Origin: Mollicutes bacterium | GTDB taxonomy: Bacteria; Bacillota_I; Bacilli_A; RF39; UBA660 | DNA length: 13,343 nucleotides | Direction of reading: 5' to 3' | NCBI GenBank assembly: GCA_012513875.1 | Contig: JAAZBI010000043.1 | Span: forward strand, 1-13,343 | In this document: in pieces, positions 1 through 5,759 of the stretch | Numbering within the stretch: position 1 is the first letter of the stretch | Layout: every line of letters starts with the position of its first letter | Notes under the pieces: model-generated | The model's database searches: none | Seen by the model: the letters and a program-made list of their open reading frames with translations, nothing else | What the model was told of the DNA's origin: nothing | Translations under genes and position numbers: made by a program

Positions 1-1352
1 AAAAATTCATTATTAGGGAATTCTAAATTAATAGGAAATAACATTTCTATTTGATGATTATTAGGACTACCTAATTGTTTTAAATAAAATTCATAATTAA
101 CCCTTTCCTTAGCGGCATGTTGATCAATTAAATACATATTATCATCATCTTGAAATATTAAATAAGTTCCATGAACTACTCCAACTGGTTCCATAAGAGG
201 AATCTTTTTTTCCGGTTTTAATTCATCTAACGGTTCATTATATTCTCTTGGTTCTTCAGCAATAGTAAATAAACTTGATTCATCATATTGCTTAGGAGAT
301 ATCTCTAATGAAACTTCTGGATTAGATATAAAAGTTTCTAAAGATTTATTCTCAATTGTTGGAATTAGATTGATAGAATTTAATTTATTTTTTATTTCAA
401 ACGTTATTAATTCTTTTAATGATTCTTTTTTACTAAACTTAATATCCATTTTAGTTGGGTGAATATTAACATCAATTAAACGAGGATCAACTTGAATTTT
501 TAAAACGATTATTGGATATTTATCTTCTGGTTTAAAAGTATGATATGCATCATTAATTGTTTTATTAATTTCTAAATTTTTAATGATTCGATTATTGACA
601 ATAATATTAAAATGATTACGATTTGATTTAGTTATTTCTGGTTTAGATATATAACCACTAATCTGATAATCATCATTTTGATTAGCTATTGCAATCATAT
701 TTTTTGAAACATTTAAACCATAAATTTCATTAATAACTTTTAACAAATTATTAGATCCATCTGTTTTAAATATTTCTTTATTATCATTTTTTAATGAAAA
801 AGCTATTTCTGGGTAAGATAAAGCAATTTTATTAATATATTCAATGATATTAGCTAGTTCATAATATAATGTCCCTAAATGCTTTAAACGAGCTGGAGTG
901 TTATAAAAAAGATTCTTAACAGTGATTTCTGTTCCTTGACGAGAATCACTAGATTTATTTTCAATCATTTTACCAGCTTTCATTACAATTGTCGTTCCAA
1001 CTCCACCCGTACTAGTCTTTAACTCAACTGTACTTACTGAAGCGATAGACGCTAAAGCTTCTCCTCTAAAACCTAAAGAAACAATATGAAATAAATCATC
1101 TTCAGTTATTATCTTACTAGTGGCATGAGGCAAGAATGCTAAAAGAGCATCTTCTTTTTCCATACCAGTTCCATCATCAATTACTTTTATTTCTTTGATG
1201 CCAGACTCAATTAATTCTATTTTGATCTGTTTACTTTTAGCATCAATGCTATTTTCAATTAATTCTTTGACAACTGATATACATTTTTCAACTACTTCTC
1301 CAGCTGCTATCATGTTAGCTAGTTTTTCATTTAATACTTTTATTTTTGTCAT
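1..1352 (-). CDS. mutL: DNA mismatch repair protein MutL (3' end beyond window)
   Basis: MutL is the GHKL ATPase that links MutS mismatch recognition to strand incision. The first 450 codons are present and the C-terminus runs off the left edge. GHKL signatures are visible: EN at residues 33-34, DDGTGM at 59-64, HATSK at 76-80 and GFRGEAL at 94-100. The linker near residues 340-400 is poorly conserved. The C-terminal domain then begins with DQHAAKERVNYE (bases about 90-125), which fits the DQHA(X)2E(X)4E metal site of MutL proteins that nick DNA themselves, as in bacteria without MutH. Just after IAAGEVVE the usual Pro-containing stretch reads KCISVVKEL, a variant that still fits the family. 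The ATG lies 4 nt after the stop of a 43-codon ORF, so translation is probably coupled. The Shine-Dalgarno is weak (AAGAG). Confidence 0.97.
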   Translation of the reverse strand, partial: MTKIKVLNEKLANMIAAGEVVEKCISVVKELIENSIDAKSKQIKIELIESGIKEIKVIDDGTGMEKEDALLAFLPHATSKIITEDDLFHIVSLGFRGEALASIASVSTVELKTSTGGVGTTIVMKAGKMIENKSSDSRQGTEITVKNLFYNTPARLKHLGTLYYELANIIEYINKIALSYPEIAFSLKNDNKEIFKTDGSNNLLKVINEIYGLNVSKNMIAIANQNDDYQISGYISKPEITKSNRNHFNIIVNNRIIKNLEINKTINDAYHTFKPEDKYPIIVLKIQVDPRLIDVNIHPTKMDIKFSKKESLKELITFEIKNKLNSINLIPTIENKSLETFISNPEVSLEISPKQYDESSLFTIAEEPREYNEPLDELKPEKKIPLMEPVGVVHGTYLIFQDDDNMYLIDQHAAKERVNYEFYLKQLGSPNNHQIEMLFPINLEFPNNEF

Positions 1353-1356
1353 TTTT

Positions 1357-1488
1357 TCAACTCTTTTCTGAATAAATATAATTTGTTAAAACATTATCAA
1401 TTGTTTTTACTTTATTATTAAAATTAAAATTTAAAAAAAGTAATACTATAACAATAATTATAAACAAAACAAAAACTACTTTTCCCAT
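1357..1488 (-). CDS. 43-residue single-pass membrane microprotein upstream of mutL
   Basis: This short ORF starts at an ATG at 1488 and ends at TGA 1359-1357. A good Shine-Dalgarno (AGAGGTG) sits 4 nt before the ATG, and an extended -10 (TGTTATAAT) lies just upstream. Residues 4-20 are almost entirely Val, Ile, Leu and Phe, which predicts one transmembrane helix right after the short basic N-terminus MGK. The remaining ~23 residues are polar. Only 4 nt separate its stop from the mutL ATG, so it is the first gene of the mutL transcript. I do not recognise a family. It could be a real membrane microprotein or mainly a leader ORF that delivers ribosomes to mutL. The good ribosome binding site and the hydrophobic composition favour real translation. 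Confidence 0.6.
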   Translation of the reverse strand: MGKVVFVLFIIIVIVLLFLNFNFNNKVKTIDNVLTNYIYSEKS

Positions 1489-1504
1489 ATTACACCTCTA
1501 TCTA

Positions 1505-1513
1505 ATTATAACA
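1505..1513 (-). promoter_or_regulatory. Extended -10 promoter of the microprotein-mutL operon
   Basis: On the minus strand the sequence TGTTATAAT matches an extended -10 (TG-N-TATAAT). No convincing -35 is seen at 16-18 nt because that stretch is the T-tract of the preceding terminator. Predicted initiation near 1498 gives a leader of about 10 nt that contains the ribosome binding site. Confidence 0.55.
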
Positions 1514-1523
1514 TTTATTAAAC

Positions 1524-1559
1524 TTAAAAAAAATAAAAAACAAAGATATATTCTTTGTT
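1524..1559 (-). terminator. Intrinsic terminator of tRNA-Ser
   Basis: Read on minus, an 8-bp stem (AACAAAGA/TCTTTGTT, arms 1552-1559 and 1539-1546) with a 5-nt loop is followed by a long T-rich tract. It lies 8 nt past the tRNA CCA end and just before the mutL operon promoter. Confidence 0.8.
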
Positions 1560-1566
1560 ATATTTA

Positions 1567-1657
1567 TGGCGGAGTAGGAGAGATTTGAACTCTCGCATCG
1601 GAAACCCGATCTACACCCTTAGCAGGGGCGCCTCTTCAACCACTTGAGTACTACTCC
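1567..1657 (-). tRNA. tRNA-Ser(GCT)
   Basis: A complete 91-nt class II tRNA. The acceptor stem GGAGTAG/CTACTCC is perfect, with discriminator G and an encoded CCA (1567-1569). The anticodon stem CGCCC/GGGTG holds the loop CTGCTAA, giving anticodon GCT, which reads AGC and AGT. The long variable arm (around ATCGGGTTTCCGAT) is typical of tRNA-Ser. The T-arm is GAGAG-TTCAAAT-CTCTC. It is flanked by its own promoter and terminator, so it is monocistronic. Confidence 0.97.
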
Positions 1658-1677
1658 ATTTTTCAAGGTATGATAAT

Positions 1678-1707
1678 ATCTTATCATAAACCTTTACTTT
1701 ATTTCAA
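1678..1707 (-). promoter_or_regulatory. Promoter of tRNA-Ser
   Basis: On minus, TTGAAA (1707-1702), an 18-nt spacer and TAAGAT (1683-1678), with TG one base upstream of the -10. Initiation near 1671 would leave a leader of about 14 nt before the tRNA. It diverges from the yigZ promoter. Confidence 0.55.
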
Positions 1708-1717
1708 GTAAAAAAAT

Positions 1718-1726
1718 TGTTATAAT
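1718..1726 (+). promoter_or_regulatory. Extended -10 promoter of yigZ
   Basis: TGTTATAAT at 1718-1726 is an extended -10 with a perfect TATAAT. The -35 region is weak. Initiation about 7 nt downstream falls at or next to the GGTGAT ribosome binding site (1733-1738), giving a leader of only about 9 nt before the ATG at 1742. Confidence 0.6.
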
Positions 1727-1741
1727 ATAAATGGTGATAAG

Positions 1742-2107
1742 ATGAATTCAAACGTTTATAATCAAGAACATACTTTAATTATTAAAAACTCTAAATTCAT
1801 TTGTTTAATTAAGAGTGTTTCTAATCTTGAAGAAGTAGAACATATATTAAGTCAAATAAAACATGAACATAAAAAAGCTACTCATTTTCCTTATGCATAT
1901 ATTATTAATAATAATATTAAAAAATCAGATGATAAAGAACCTTTAAACACTGCTGGTTTACCTATATTAAATGTTCTTCAAAAGAAAGAATTAAACAATA
2001 TCTTATGTATTGTTATTCGTTATTTTGGAGGAACCAAATTAGGACATGGAGGTTTAATTAGAGCTTATTCAAAAGCAGTAAGTGAATCATTAAAAAAACA
2101 ACTATGA
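1742..2107 (+). CDS. yigZ: YigZ/IMPACT-family protein, single-domain form
   Basis: This 121-residue protein belongs to the UPF0029/YigZ (YvyE) family, related to the N-terminal domain of eukaryotic IMPACT. Visible family features are NSKFICLIKSV near the start, a THFPYAYII segment, SDDKEPLNTAGLPIL (about residues 56-70) and the signature VIRYFGGTKLGHGGLIRAYS (about 92-111). The biochemical role is not settled; a link to translation or ribosomes is suspected from IMPACT. The usual bacterial protein is about 200 residues with a second ferredoxin-like domain (DUF1949), which is absent here. The stop lies in the terminator hairpin and no further coding follows, so this is a natural short form or an old truncation. 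An upstream ATG at 1731 hits a stop after four codons, so 1742 is the start, with GGTGAT as ribosome binding site. Confidence 0.9.
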   Translation: MNSNVYNQEHTLIIKNSKFICLIKSVSNLEEVEHILSQIKHEHKKATHFPYAYIINNNIKKSDDKEPLNTAGLPILNVLQKKELNNILCIVIRYFGGTKLGHGGLIRAYSKAVSESLKKQL

Positions 2108-2122
2108 AATAGTTGCTTTTTT
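2099..2122 (+). terminator. Intrinsic terminator of yigZ, overlapping its stop codon
   Basis: Stem CAACTA/TAGTTG (2099-2104 and 2110-2115) with a 5-nt loop, then C and six Ts. The yigZ TGA stop is in the loop. Confidence 0.7.
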
Positions 2123-2160
2123 AATAAAATCTTTGTTCACTATTATTTTCAACAGTTGTT

Positions 2161-2198
2161 ATATTAAAAAAAACAGAAACTAATCTGTTTTTTATTTT
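2161..2198 (-). terminator. Bidirectional terminator between yigZ and the tRNA-Ile/Glu pair
   Basis: A 10-bp stem (2168-2177 with 2184-2193, core ACAGA/TCTGT) and a 6-nt loop, A-rich on the left and T-rich on the right. On minus it ends the tRNA transcript right after tRNA-Glu. On plus it is a second stop signal behind yigZ. Confidence 0.75.
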
Positions 2199-2201
2199 CT
2201 T

Positions 2202-2277
2202 TGGTGACCCGTATGGGATTTGAACCCATGAATGCATGCGTGAAAGGCATGTGTGTTAACCATTTCACCAACGGGCC
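2202..2277 (-). tRNA. tRNA-Glu(TTC)
   Basis: A complete 76-nt tRNA. Acceptor GGCCCGT pairs with ACGGGTC (one G-U), with discriminator A and encoded CCA. The anticodon stem CATGC/GCATG holds the loop CTTTCAC, giving anticodon TTC, which reads GAA and GAG. The T-arm is ATGGG-TTCAAAT-CCCAT. It lies 5 nt behind tRNA-Ile in the same transcript and directly before a terminator. Confidence 0.97.
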
Positions 2278-2282
2278 TTTTA

Positions 2283-2359
2283 TGGTGGGCTTGAATGGAC
2301 TTGAACCATCGACCTCACGCTTATCAGGCGTGTGCTCTAACCAGCTGAGCTACAAGCCC
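2283..2359 (-). tRNA. tRNA-Ile(GAT)
   Basis: A complete 77-nt tRNA. Acceptor GGGCTTG/CAAGCCC is perfect, with discriminator A and encoded CCA. The D-arm is typical (GCTCAGCTGGTTAGAGC). The anticodon stem ACGC/GCGT holds loop CTGATAA, giving anticodon GAT, which reads ATC and ATT. It is first in the Ile-Glu pair. A weak promoter candidate (TAAAAT at 2396-2391) lies upstream and overlaps the yqeH terminator region, so read-through from yqeH could also contribute. Confidence 0.97.
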
Positions 2360-2405
2360 TTTTGTTATTTGTTCTTAAAAGGACTATTTCATTTTATCTT
2401 AGTTT

Positions 2406-2438
2406 TTAAAAAAAAGCAACTAAAAATTGCTCTTTTTT
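2406..2438 (-). terminator. Intrinsic terminator of yqeG-yqeH
   Basis: On minus, AGCAA/TTGCT (arms 2431-2427 and 2419-2415) with a 7-nt loop is followed by eight Ts. It lies 13 nt past the yqeH stop codon. The flanking A- and T-tracts make it roughly symmetrical on both strands. Confidence 0.7.
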
Positions 2439-2450
2439 GCTATTTTTAAG

Positions 2451-3461
2451 TTAAATTAAACTCTTTCTTTTAAAAACTTTAACGTTTTCATTTAAAACAA
2501 TATCTAGCATACCTGGTTTGCTTATTTTGATCCATCCTAATCCTGGAATAACAATATCTTCTGATTCACTTAATTCAAATCTAGTTTTCTTTGGTTGATT
2601 CATTAAATAGTTAATATTAATTTTTTTATTTATAATTTCTAATTCATTAGAAAGATAAAAAACAAAACTATTTACTTCTCCATCAATATAATCTAACTGT
2701 AATATATCTTTAACTAATAAAGAACGGTCTTTATTTAATTGATAAACTCTAGGTTTGATTTCTTTTTTAGGTGTTACCTTAGTTAAAGTTGCATAATCTA
2801 AATAATTAGCAATATTACCATCTTCAATAAATCCTGGAGTATCAATAATAGTTAAATTATTATTTAATTTGATTTCCATTATATCTAATGTCGTTGTTGG
2901 TAATAAACTTGTCGTTAAAAAACTCTTGCTGTTAGCATAATCTTTTAACATTTTATTTATTAATGTTGATTTGCCAGCATTAGTGTTACCAATTATATAA
3001 ACTCTTGATGATTTTTTATATTTGTTTATCATTTTATATAAACGATCAATATTATAATTTTTTTCTGCACTTATAATCAAACTATCTACGATATCTAAAT
3101 TATAATTTTTTAAATATTCAATTATTTTATAATCTTTTACTGATTTTGGTAACAAATCTCTTTTATTAATAACTAACAAAAAAGGATTTTTTAATAATTT
3201 ATCAACATTGATCAATTCATTACTAATACTAAAGGCATCAATTAAGTAAATAACTAAATCTCCTGTTTGACTTATCTTTTCCATAATTTTTTCATAATCT
3301 TGATTTGATTTATTGATATAAATAAAATCACCATAAAATTTTAAACGAAAACAACGACGACATAAATCGTCTTTTTTTAGCATTTCCGGTTCAATATAAC
3401 CTTCTTTTAATGGAAAATCACTTTGTAGAATCACACCACAACCAACACACTTTTTATTCAT
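2451..3461 (-). CDS. yqeH: Ribosome-biogenesis GTPase YqeH
   Basis: YqeH is a circularly permuted GTPase needed for small ribosomal subunit assembly. The 336-residue product begins with a zinc finger (CVGCG, Cys5 and Cys8; CRRC, Cys34 and Cys37). The GTPase motifs follow in permuted order: G4 NKRD at 99-102, G5 SA at 131-132, G1 (P-loop) GNTNAGKST at 158-166 and G3 DTPG at 207-210. A C-terminal region of about 120 residues follows. The frame is open upstream, but the start is the ATG at 3461: it has AAAGGGG 7 nt before it and the zinc finger begins four residues later. It overlaps the end of yqeG by 8 nt, so translation is probably coupled. Length is close to the usual ~360. Confidence 0.95.
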   Translation of the reverse strand: MNKKCVGCGVILQSDFPLKEGYIEPEMLKKDDLCRRCFRLKFYGDFIYINKSNQDYEKIMEKISQTGDLVIYLIDAFSISNELINVDKLLKNPFLLVINKRDLLPKSVKDYKIIEYLKNYNLDIVDSLIISAEKNYNIDRLYKMINKYKKSSRVYIIGNTNAGKSTLINKMLKDYANSKSFLTTSLLPTTTLDIMEIKLNNNLTIIDTPGFIEDGNIANYLDYATLTKVTPKKEIKPRVYQLNKDRSLLVKDILQLDYIDGEVNSFVFYLSNELEIINKKININYLMNQPKKTRFELSESEDIVIPGLGWIKISKPGMLDIVLNENVKVFKRKSLI

Positions 3462-3978
3462 AATAATTCCCCTTTGAAAAGATCTTTTTTCTTTTGGCAC
3501 TAAACATAATTAATTTTTCAATTCCTCTAGTAAAATGAGTTAAAAAATGATCTTTCTTATGTATTTTATCAACTAAAATAGTAGTAATTCCAAAACGATT
3601 ACCACCAAAGATATCAGTAACAACTTGATCACCAATTATTACCATTTCATTTAATTTAAATTCAAATTCTTCAATTATTTTTTTGAATTTATTTAAGAAA
3701 GGTTTCTTAGATGAAAAAGCACAATCAACTTCTAACATTTCTTTAAAAGGTGTTAATCTTTTTTGATTAGAATTAGACATAATAAATATTTTAAAACCTT
3801 TTTTCTTTAATTTTTCAAATAGGTCCATTGATTTTCTCGAAGGTTTATCTTCAAAAATAGGAACTATAGTATTATCTAAATCAAAAATCAAAACTTTAAT
3901 TCCTCTTAATTTTAATTTATCATAATCAATAGTATATATACTCTTTTGATATAAATCAGGAATAAATTTATCAAGCAT
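3454..3978 (-). CDS. yqeG: YqeG-family HAD phosphatase
   Basis: A 174-residue HAD-superfamily, subfamily IIIA phosphatase of the YqeG type, whose relatives include phosphatidylglycerophosphate phosphatases. All HAD motifs are present: DLDNT at 33-37 (nucleophile Asp33, acid/base Asp35), MSNSN around 67-71, a Lys at 91-92 (SSKKP), and GDQVVTDIFGGNR at 116-128. The open frame extends back to 4038, but that would place the promoter inside the gene. The ATG at 3978 has GGAG 8 nt upstream and gives MLDKFIPDLY, the expected family N-terminus; the ATG at 3984 is too close to that site. The substrate in this organism is not shown by sequence. Its adjacency to yqeH is the conserved Firmicutes order. 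Confidence 0.93.
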   Translation of the reverse strand: MLDKFIPDLYQKSIYTIDYDKLKLRGIKVLIFDLDNTIVPIFEDKPSRKSMDLFEKLKKKGFKIFIMSNSNQKRLTPFKEMLEVDCAFSSKKPFLNKFKKIIEEFEFKLNEMVIIGDQVVTDIFGGNRFGITTILVDKIHKKDHFLTHFTRGIEKLIMFSAKRKKIFSKGNYYE

Positions 3979-4006
3979 CTTCATTACTCCTTTCTTTCTA
4001 CTATTA

Positions 4007-4034
4007 ATTATACTAGTTTTTTTATAATTTTCAA
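4007..4034 (-). promoter_or_regulatory. Sigma-A promoter of yqeG-yqeH
   Basis: On minus, TTGAAA (4034-4029), a 16-nt spacer and TATAAT (4012-4007). It lies about 28 nt upstream of the yqeG ATG and just downstream of the preceding operon's terminator. Confidence 0.75.
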
Positions 4035-4045
4035 ACACTTATATT

Positions 4046-4078
4046 TAATAAAACAAAACAAGAGTATTTCCTCTTGTC
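4046..4078 (-). terminator. Intrinsic terminator of the protease operon
   Basis: On minus, ACAAGAG/CTCTTGT (arms 4077-4071 and 4064-4058) with a 6-nt loop, followed by TTTGTTTTATT. It closes the three-gene operon and insulates yqeG. Confidence 0.75.
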
Positions 4079-4103
4079 TTAATACAATAAATATAATTAA
4101 ATT

Positions 4104-4148
4104 TTAATTCTTTAAATAGGCATTTTCAACTGCATCACCCCAATTCAA
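4104..4148 (-). pseudogene. In-frame coding tail past the TAG stop of the Mod-like ORF
   Basis: Directly after the TAG at 4151-4149 the same frame continues for 14 codons (LNWGDAVENAYLKN) to TAA at 4106-4104. The composition looks protein-like, and the TAG would differ from CAG (Gln) by one base. This suggests the gene once encoded about 131 residues. The stretch is short enough to be chance. Confidence 0.35.
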
Positions 4149-4499
4149 CTAATTTTCCACTTCAGGAAATTTAATATTTTTATATTCTTTAAATATTTCT
4201 AACATTTCTGGAACAATTACTTCGTTCTTTGGATTGTTAGGGATACTATCTGTTAAAATTCTATCAATATCATCTAAACTAATATAATATAGTTTAAAAT
4301 TATTCATTCTTTCTCCCTCATCATAATTTGTATTCTCTAAATTATATTTTTCATCAGTATTATCAACATACTTCCCTAATAAATTTTGCAATTTATCAAA
4401 ATCAATTTTACCATCAGTAATTGCTTCAGGAAAGTTTTCTTCAATAACTTTGATGTTATTATCAACTATATCAAATGTTTGGCTATCTACTTTTTGCAT
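4149..4499 (-). CDS. Small protein with a type III Mod-like N-terminus, possibly truncated
   Basis: This 116-residue protein is third in the protease operon. Its ATG at 4499 lies inside the end of the preceding gene (13-nt overlap) and has a good ribosome binding site (GAGGTG). Residues 1-55 (MQKVDSQTFDIVDNNIKVIE, then FPEAITDGKIDFDKLQNLLG and DNTDEKYNL) resemble the N-terminal segment of type III restriction-modification methyltransferases, by recognition and not by alignment. None of the Mod catalytic parts follow: there is no DPPY, no SAM-binding FxGxG and no target-recognition region. Residues 60-116 are acidic and unfamiliar (ISLDDIDRILTDSIP, VPEMLEIFKEYKNIKFPE). The frame continues for 14 more codons after the TAG stop. 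It may be a remnant of a deleted mod gene fused to other sequence, or a stand-alone small protein that uses this domain. Confidence 0.6.
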   Translation of the reverse strand: MQKVDSQTFDIVDNNIKVIEENFPEAITDGKIDFDKLQNLLGKYVDNTDEKYNLENTNYDEGERMNNFKLYYISLDDIDRILTDSIPNNPKNEVIVPEMLEIFKEYKNIKFPEVEN

Positions 4500-4669
4500 T
4501 TTACACCTCTAACTCTTTCTTTAAATTTTGACATAAATATTTTTTCATAAGTGTTTGTTGATTTGCTAATTAAATAATCTATTTCTTCATTTTTCATAGA
4601 ATTTAACAATTCTTCTTTTAATTTACCATTTTCTTTTGTTTCTAAATATTTTTTTATTTTTTCAGTCAT
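4487..4669 (-). CDS. 60-residue protein of unknown function in the protease operon
   Basis: The ATG at 4669 is preceded by a near-perfect AGGAGG (4681-4676) with 6-nt spacing. The frame is open further upstream, but without a ribosome site. The protein is highly charged and mostly helical in appearance (MTEKIKKYLETKENGKLKEE at the start), with a strongly basic C-terminus (KFKERVRGVKCKK). No signal peptide, membrane segment or recognised family is visible. It starts 34 nt after the protease gene and overlaps the next gene by 13 nt, so the three are co-transcribed. It could be a partner, inhibitor or substrate of the protease, but position alone suggests this. Confidence 0.65.
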   Translation of the reverse strand: MTEKIKKYLETKENGKLKEELLNSMKNEEIDYLISKSTNTYEKIFMSKFKERVRGVKCKK

Positions 4670-4703
4670 TTTATACCTCCTAACATTAAAATTAACTTTG
4701 TTT

Positions 4704-5519
4704 TTATCTAACTCTATTATCAAATGTTTGATTCTTATTATTTACTAAACCCTTGTTTTTTAAATCATTTAGGCAAATATCCATTGCTAAACCATAGTCA
4801 ACTGCAAAAATATCCCATTCACTTTTCATATTTTGCATTTTTTTATATACTTCTAAATATCTTGGTGTTTCACCTAATTTTGAAAAATGTTCATTATCAA
4901 AAATTATTTGTTTTGCTTGACTAGTTTTTAGGAAAGCATCTAAATCATAAATTGTTGGTTGCCCCGAAATTGCTATATAGGGTTTACTTCTACTATTTAA
5001 AAAATTTGATAGATAAAAATCTAATATGTTATAAGCAGTAAGTTCACCACAAAGAGATTCAAACTGGTCAATCATTCTTCCATAGGCTATTCCAATATTA
5101 GGTTCTTCAATTGAAGTTAAACTAACTAACGTTGAACCTTCTGGTAATTCTTCTTTATCTAAAAGCATTCCTCCACCATGACATGCTTGAGTAAATACAT
5201 CAATAGATTTTTCACCTAACTTATTTCTTATTAATTGAAATAATTGTTTAGAACTTACGGTTGAGTCGTCAGCTAAAGAAAAATAAAATCCGCCCTTCAT
5301 TTCTCCGTGGCTTTGAATAATTATAGTTACTTCTTGCTCTTGTGGAATGTTGTCTAATGATTTTATAATATCATCTATATAGATAGATTCTTCTCCATTT
5401 CCAACAATTGTTAATTCAATTCCTTCAATTTGAGATAATTTATTTACAAATGTTGATACTTCTTTTTTACCAAAAGCCGTACCACCAGCACCTGATATTA
5501 ATATTACTTTTCTATTCAT
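4704..5519 (-). CDS. Caspase/legumain-like (clan CD) cysteine protease homologue
   Basis: A 271-residue protein with the two hallmarks of clan CD peptidases: a hydrophobic strand ending in His-Gly (TIIIQSHGE, His71) and a second strand ending in Ala-Cys (IDVFTQACHGG, Cys113). They are 42 residues apart, a spacing common in caspase, legumain and clostripain relatives. The order fits the caspase fold: a first strand VILISGAGG (5-13), strand IELTIVG (34-40), the His strand, a hairpin GGFYFSLADDS, a helix (90-101), the Cys strand, then LVSLTS (131-136). The C-terminal ~110 residues resemble nothing I recognise. There is no signal peptide or membrane helix, so it should be cytoplasmic. The start has GGAGG 7 nt upstream. 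It leads a three-gene operon with its own promoter and terminator. The cleavage target is unknown, and legumain-, caspase- or C11-type assignment is open. Confidence 0.8.
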   Translation of the reverse strand: MNRKVILISGAGGTAFGKKEVSTFVNKLSQIEGIELTIVGNGEESIYIDDIIKSLDNIPQEQEVTIIIQSHGEMKGGFYFSLADDSTVSSKQLFQLIRNKLGEKSIDVFTQACHGGGMLLDKEELPEGSTLVSLTSIEEPNIGIAYGRMIDQFESLCGELTAYNILDFYLSNFLNSRSKPYIAISGQPTIYDLDAFLKTSQAKQIIFDNEHFSKLGETPRYLEVYKKMQNMKSEWDIFAVDYGLAMDICLNDLKNKGLVNNKNQTFDNRVR

Positions 5520-5541
5520 TGCACTTCCTCCAATTAAATAT

Positions 5542-5550
5542 ATTATATCA
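5542..5550 (-). promoter_or_regulatory. Extended -10 promoter of the protease operon
   Basis: On minus, TGATATAAT gives a perfect TATAAT (5547-5542) with a TG extension. No good -35 is seen. Initiation near 5535 gives a leader of about 16 nt containing GGAGG. Confidence 0.6.
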
Positions 5551-5702
5551 TATTTTGTTTACCACTTTTCCTAATATTTTGTAAAATAACCGCCTTAGAA
5601 ATAAGAATTAGTGTTCAGAAGATAGGTACAGCATTAAAAATTAGCATTTTTTTATTAAACTTACATATAAAATAAGGATCTGAAATAAAAAAGCATGACA
5701 AT

Positions 5703-5737
5703 TTAGACAACAAAAAAACTGTTGCATATTAGACAAC
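5703..5737. repeat. Short direct repeat TTAGACAAC overlapping a terminator hairpin
   Basis: TTAGACAAC occurs at 5703-5711 and 5729-5737, 26 nt apart. The second copy forms part of one arm of the hairpin at 5717-5741. It may simply be a by-product of that hairpin, or a trace of an insertion event. Confidence 0.4.
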
Positions 5738-5741
5738 AGTT
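5711..5741 (-). terminator. Intrinsic terminator downstream of the 68-codon ORF
   Basis: On minus, AACTGTTG/CAACAGTT (arms 5741-5734 and 5724-5717) with a 9-nt loop, followed by seven Ts counting the last two bases of the stem. It lies 19 nt past the ORF stop, which supports transcription across that ORF. Confidence 0.7.
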
Positions 5742-5759
5742 AAAGTTAATTTTTAATTA

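Noticed and set aside
2201..2449. Plus-strand 82-codon ORF
   Set aside because: It runs across tRNA-Glu, tRNA-Ile and a terminator on the opposite strand; its reading is a by-product of the tRNA sequences.
4149..4669. Toxin-antitoxin pair
   Set aside because: Size and overlap are suggestive, but neither protein shows a known toxin or antitoxin fold, and both follow the protease in one operon.
4487..4723. Longer 78-codon version of the 60-residue gene
   Set aside because: The upstream ATG at 4723 lies inside the end of the protease gene without a ribosome site, while the ATG at 4669 has a near-perfect AGGAGG.
5581..5710. Insertion sequence remnant in the 130 nt before the protease promoter
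   Set aside because: Only simple A/T runs and short repeats are seen; no terminal inverted repeats, target duplication or transposase fragment can be supported.
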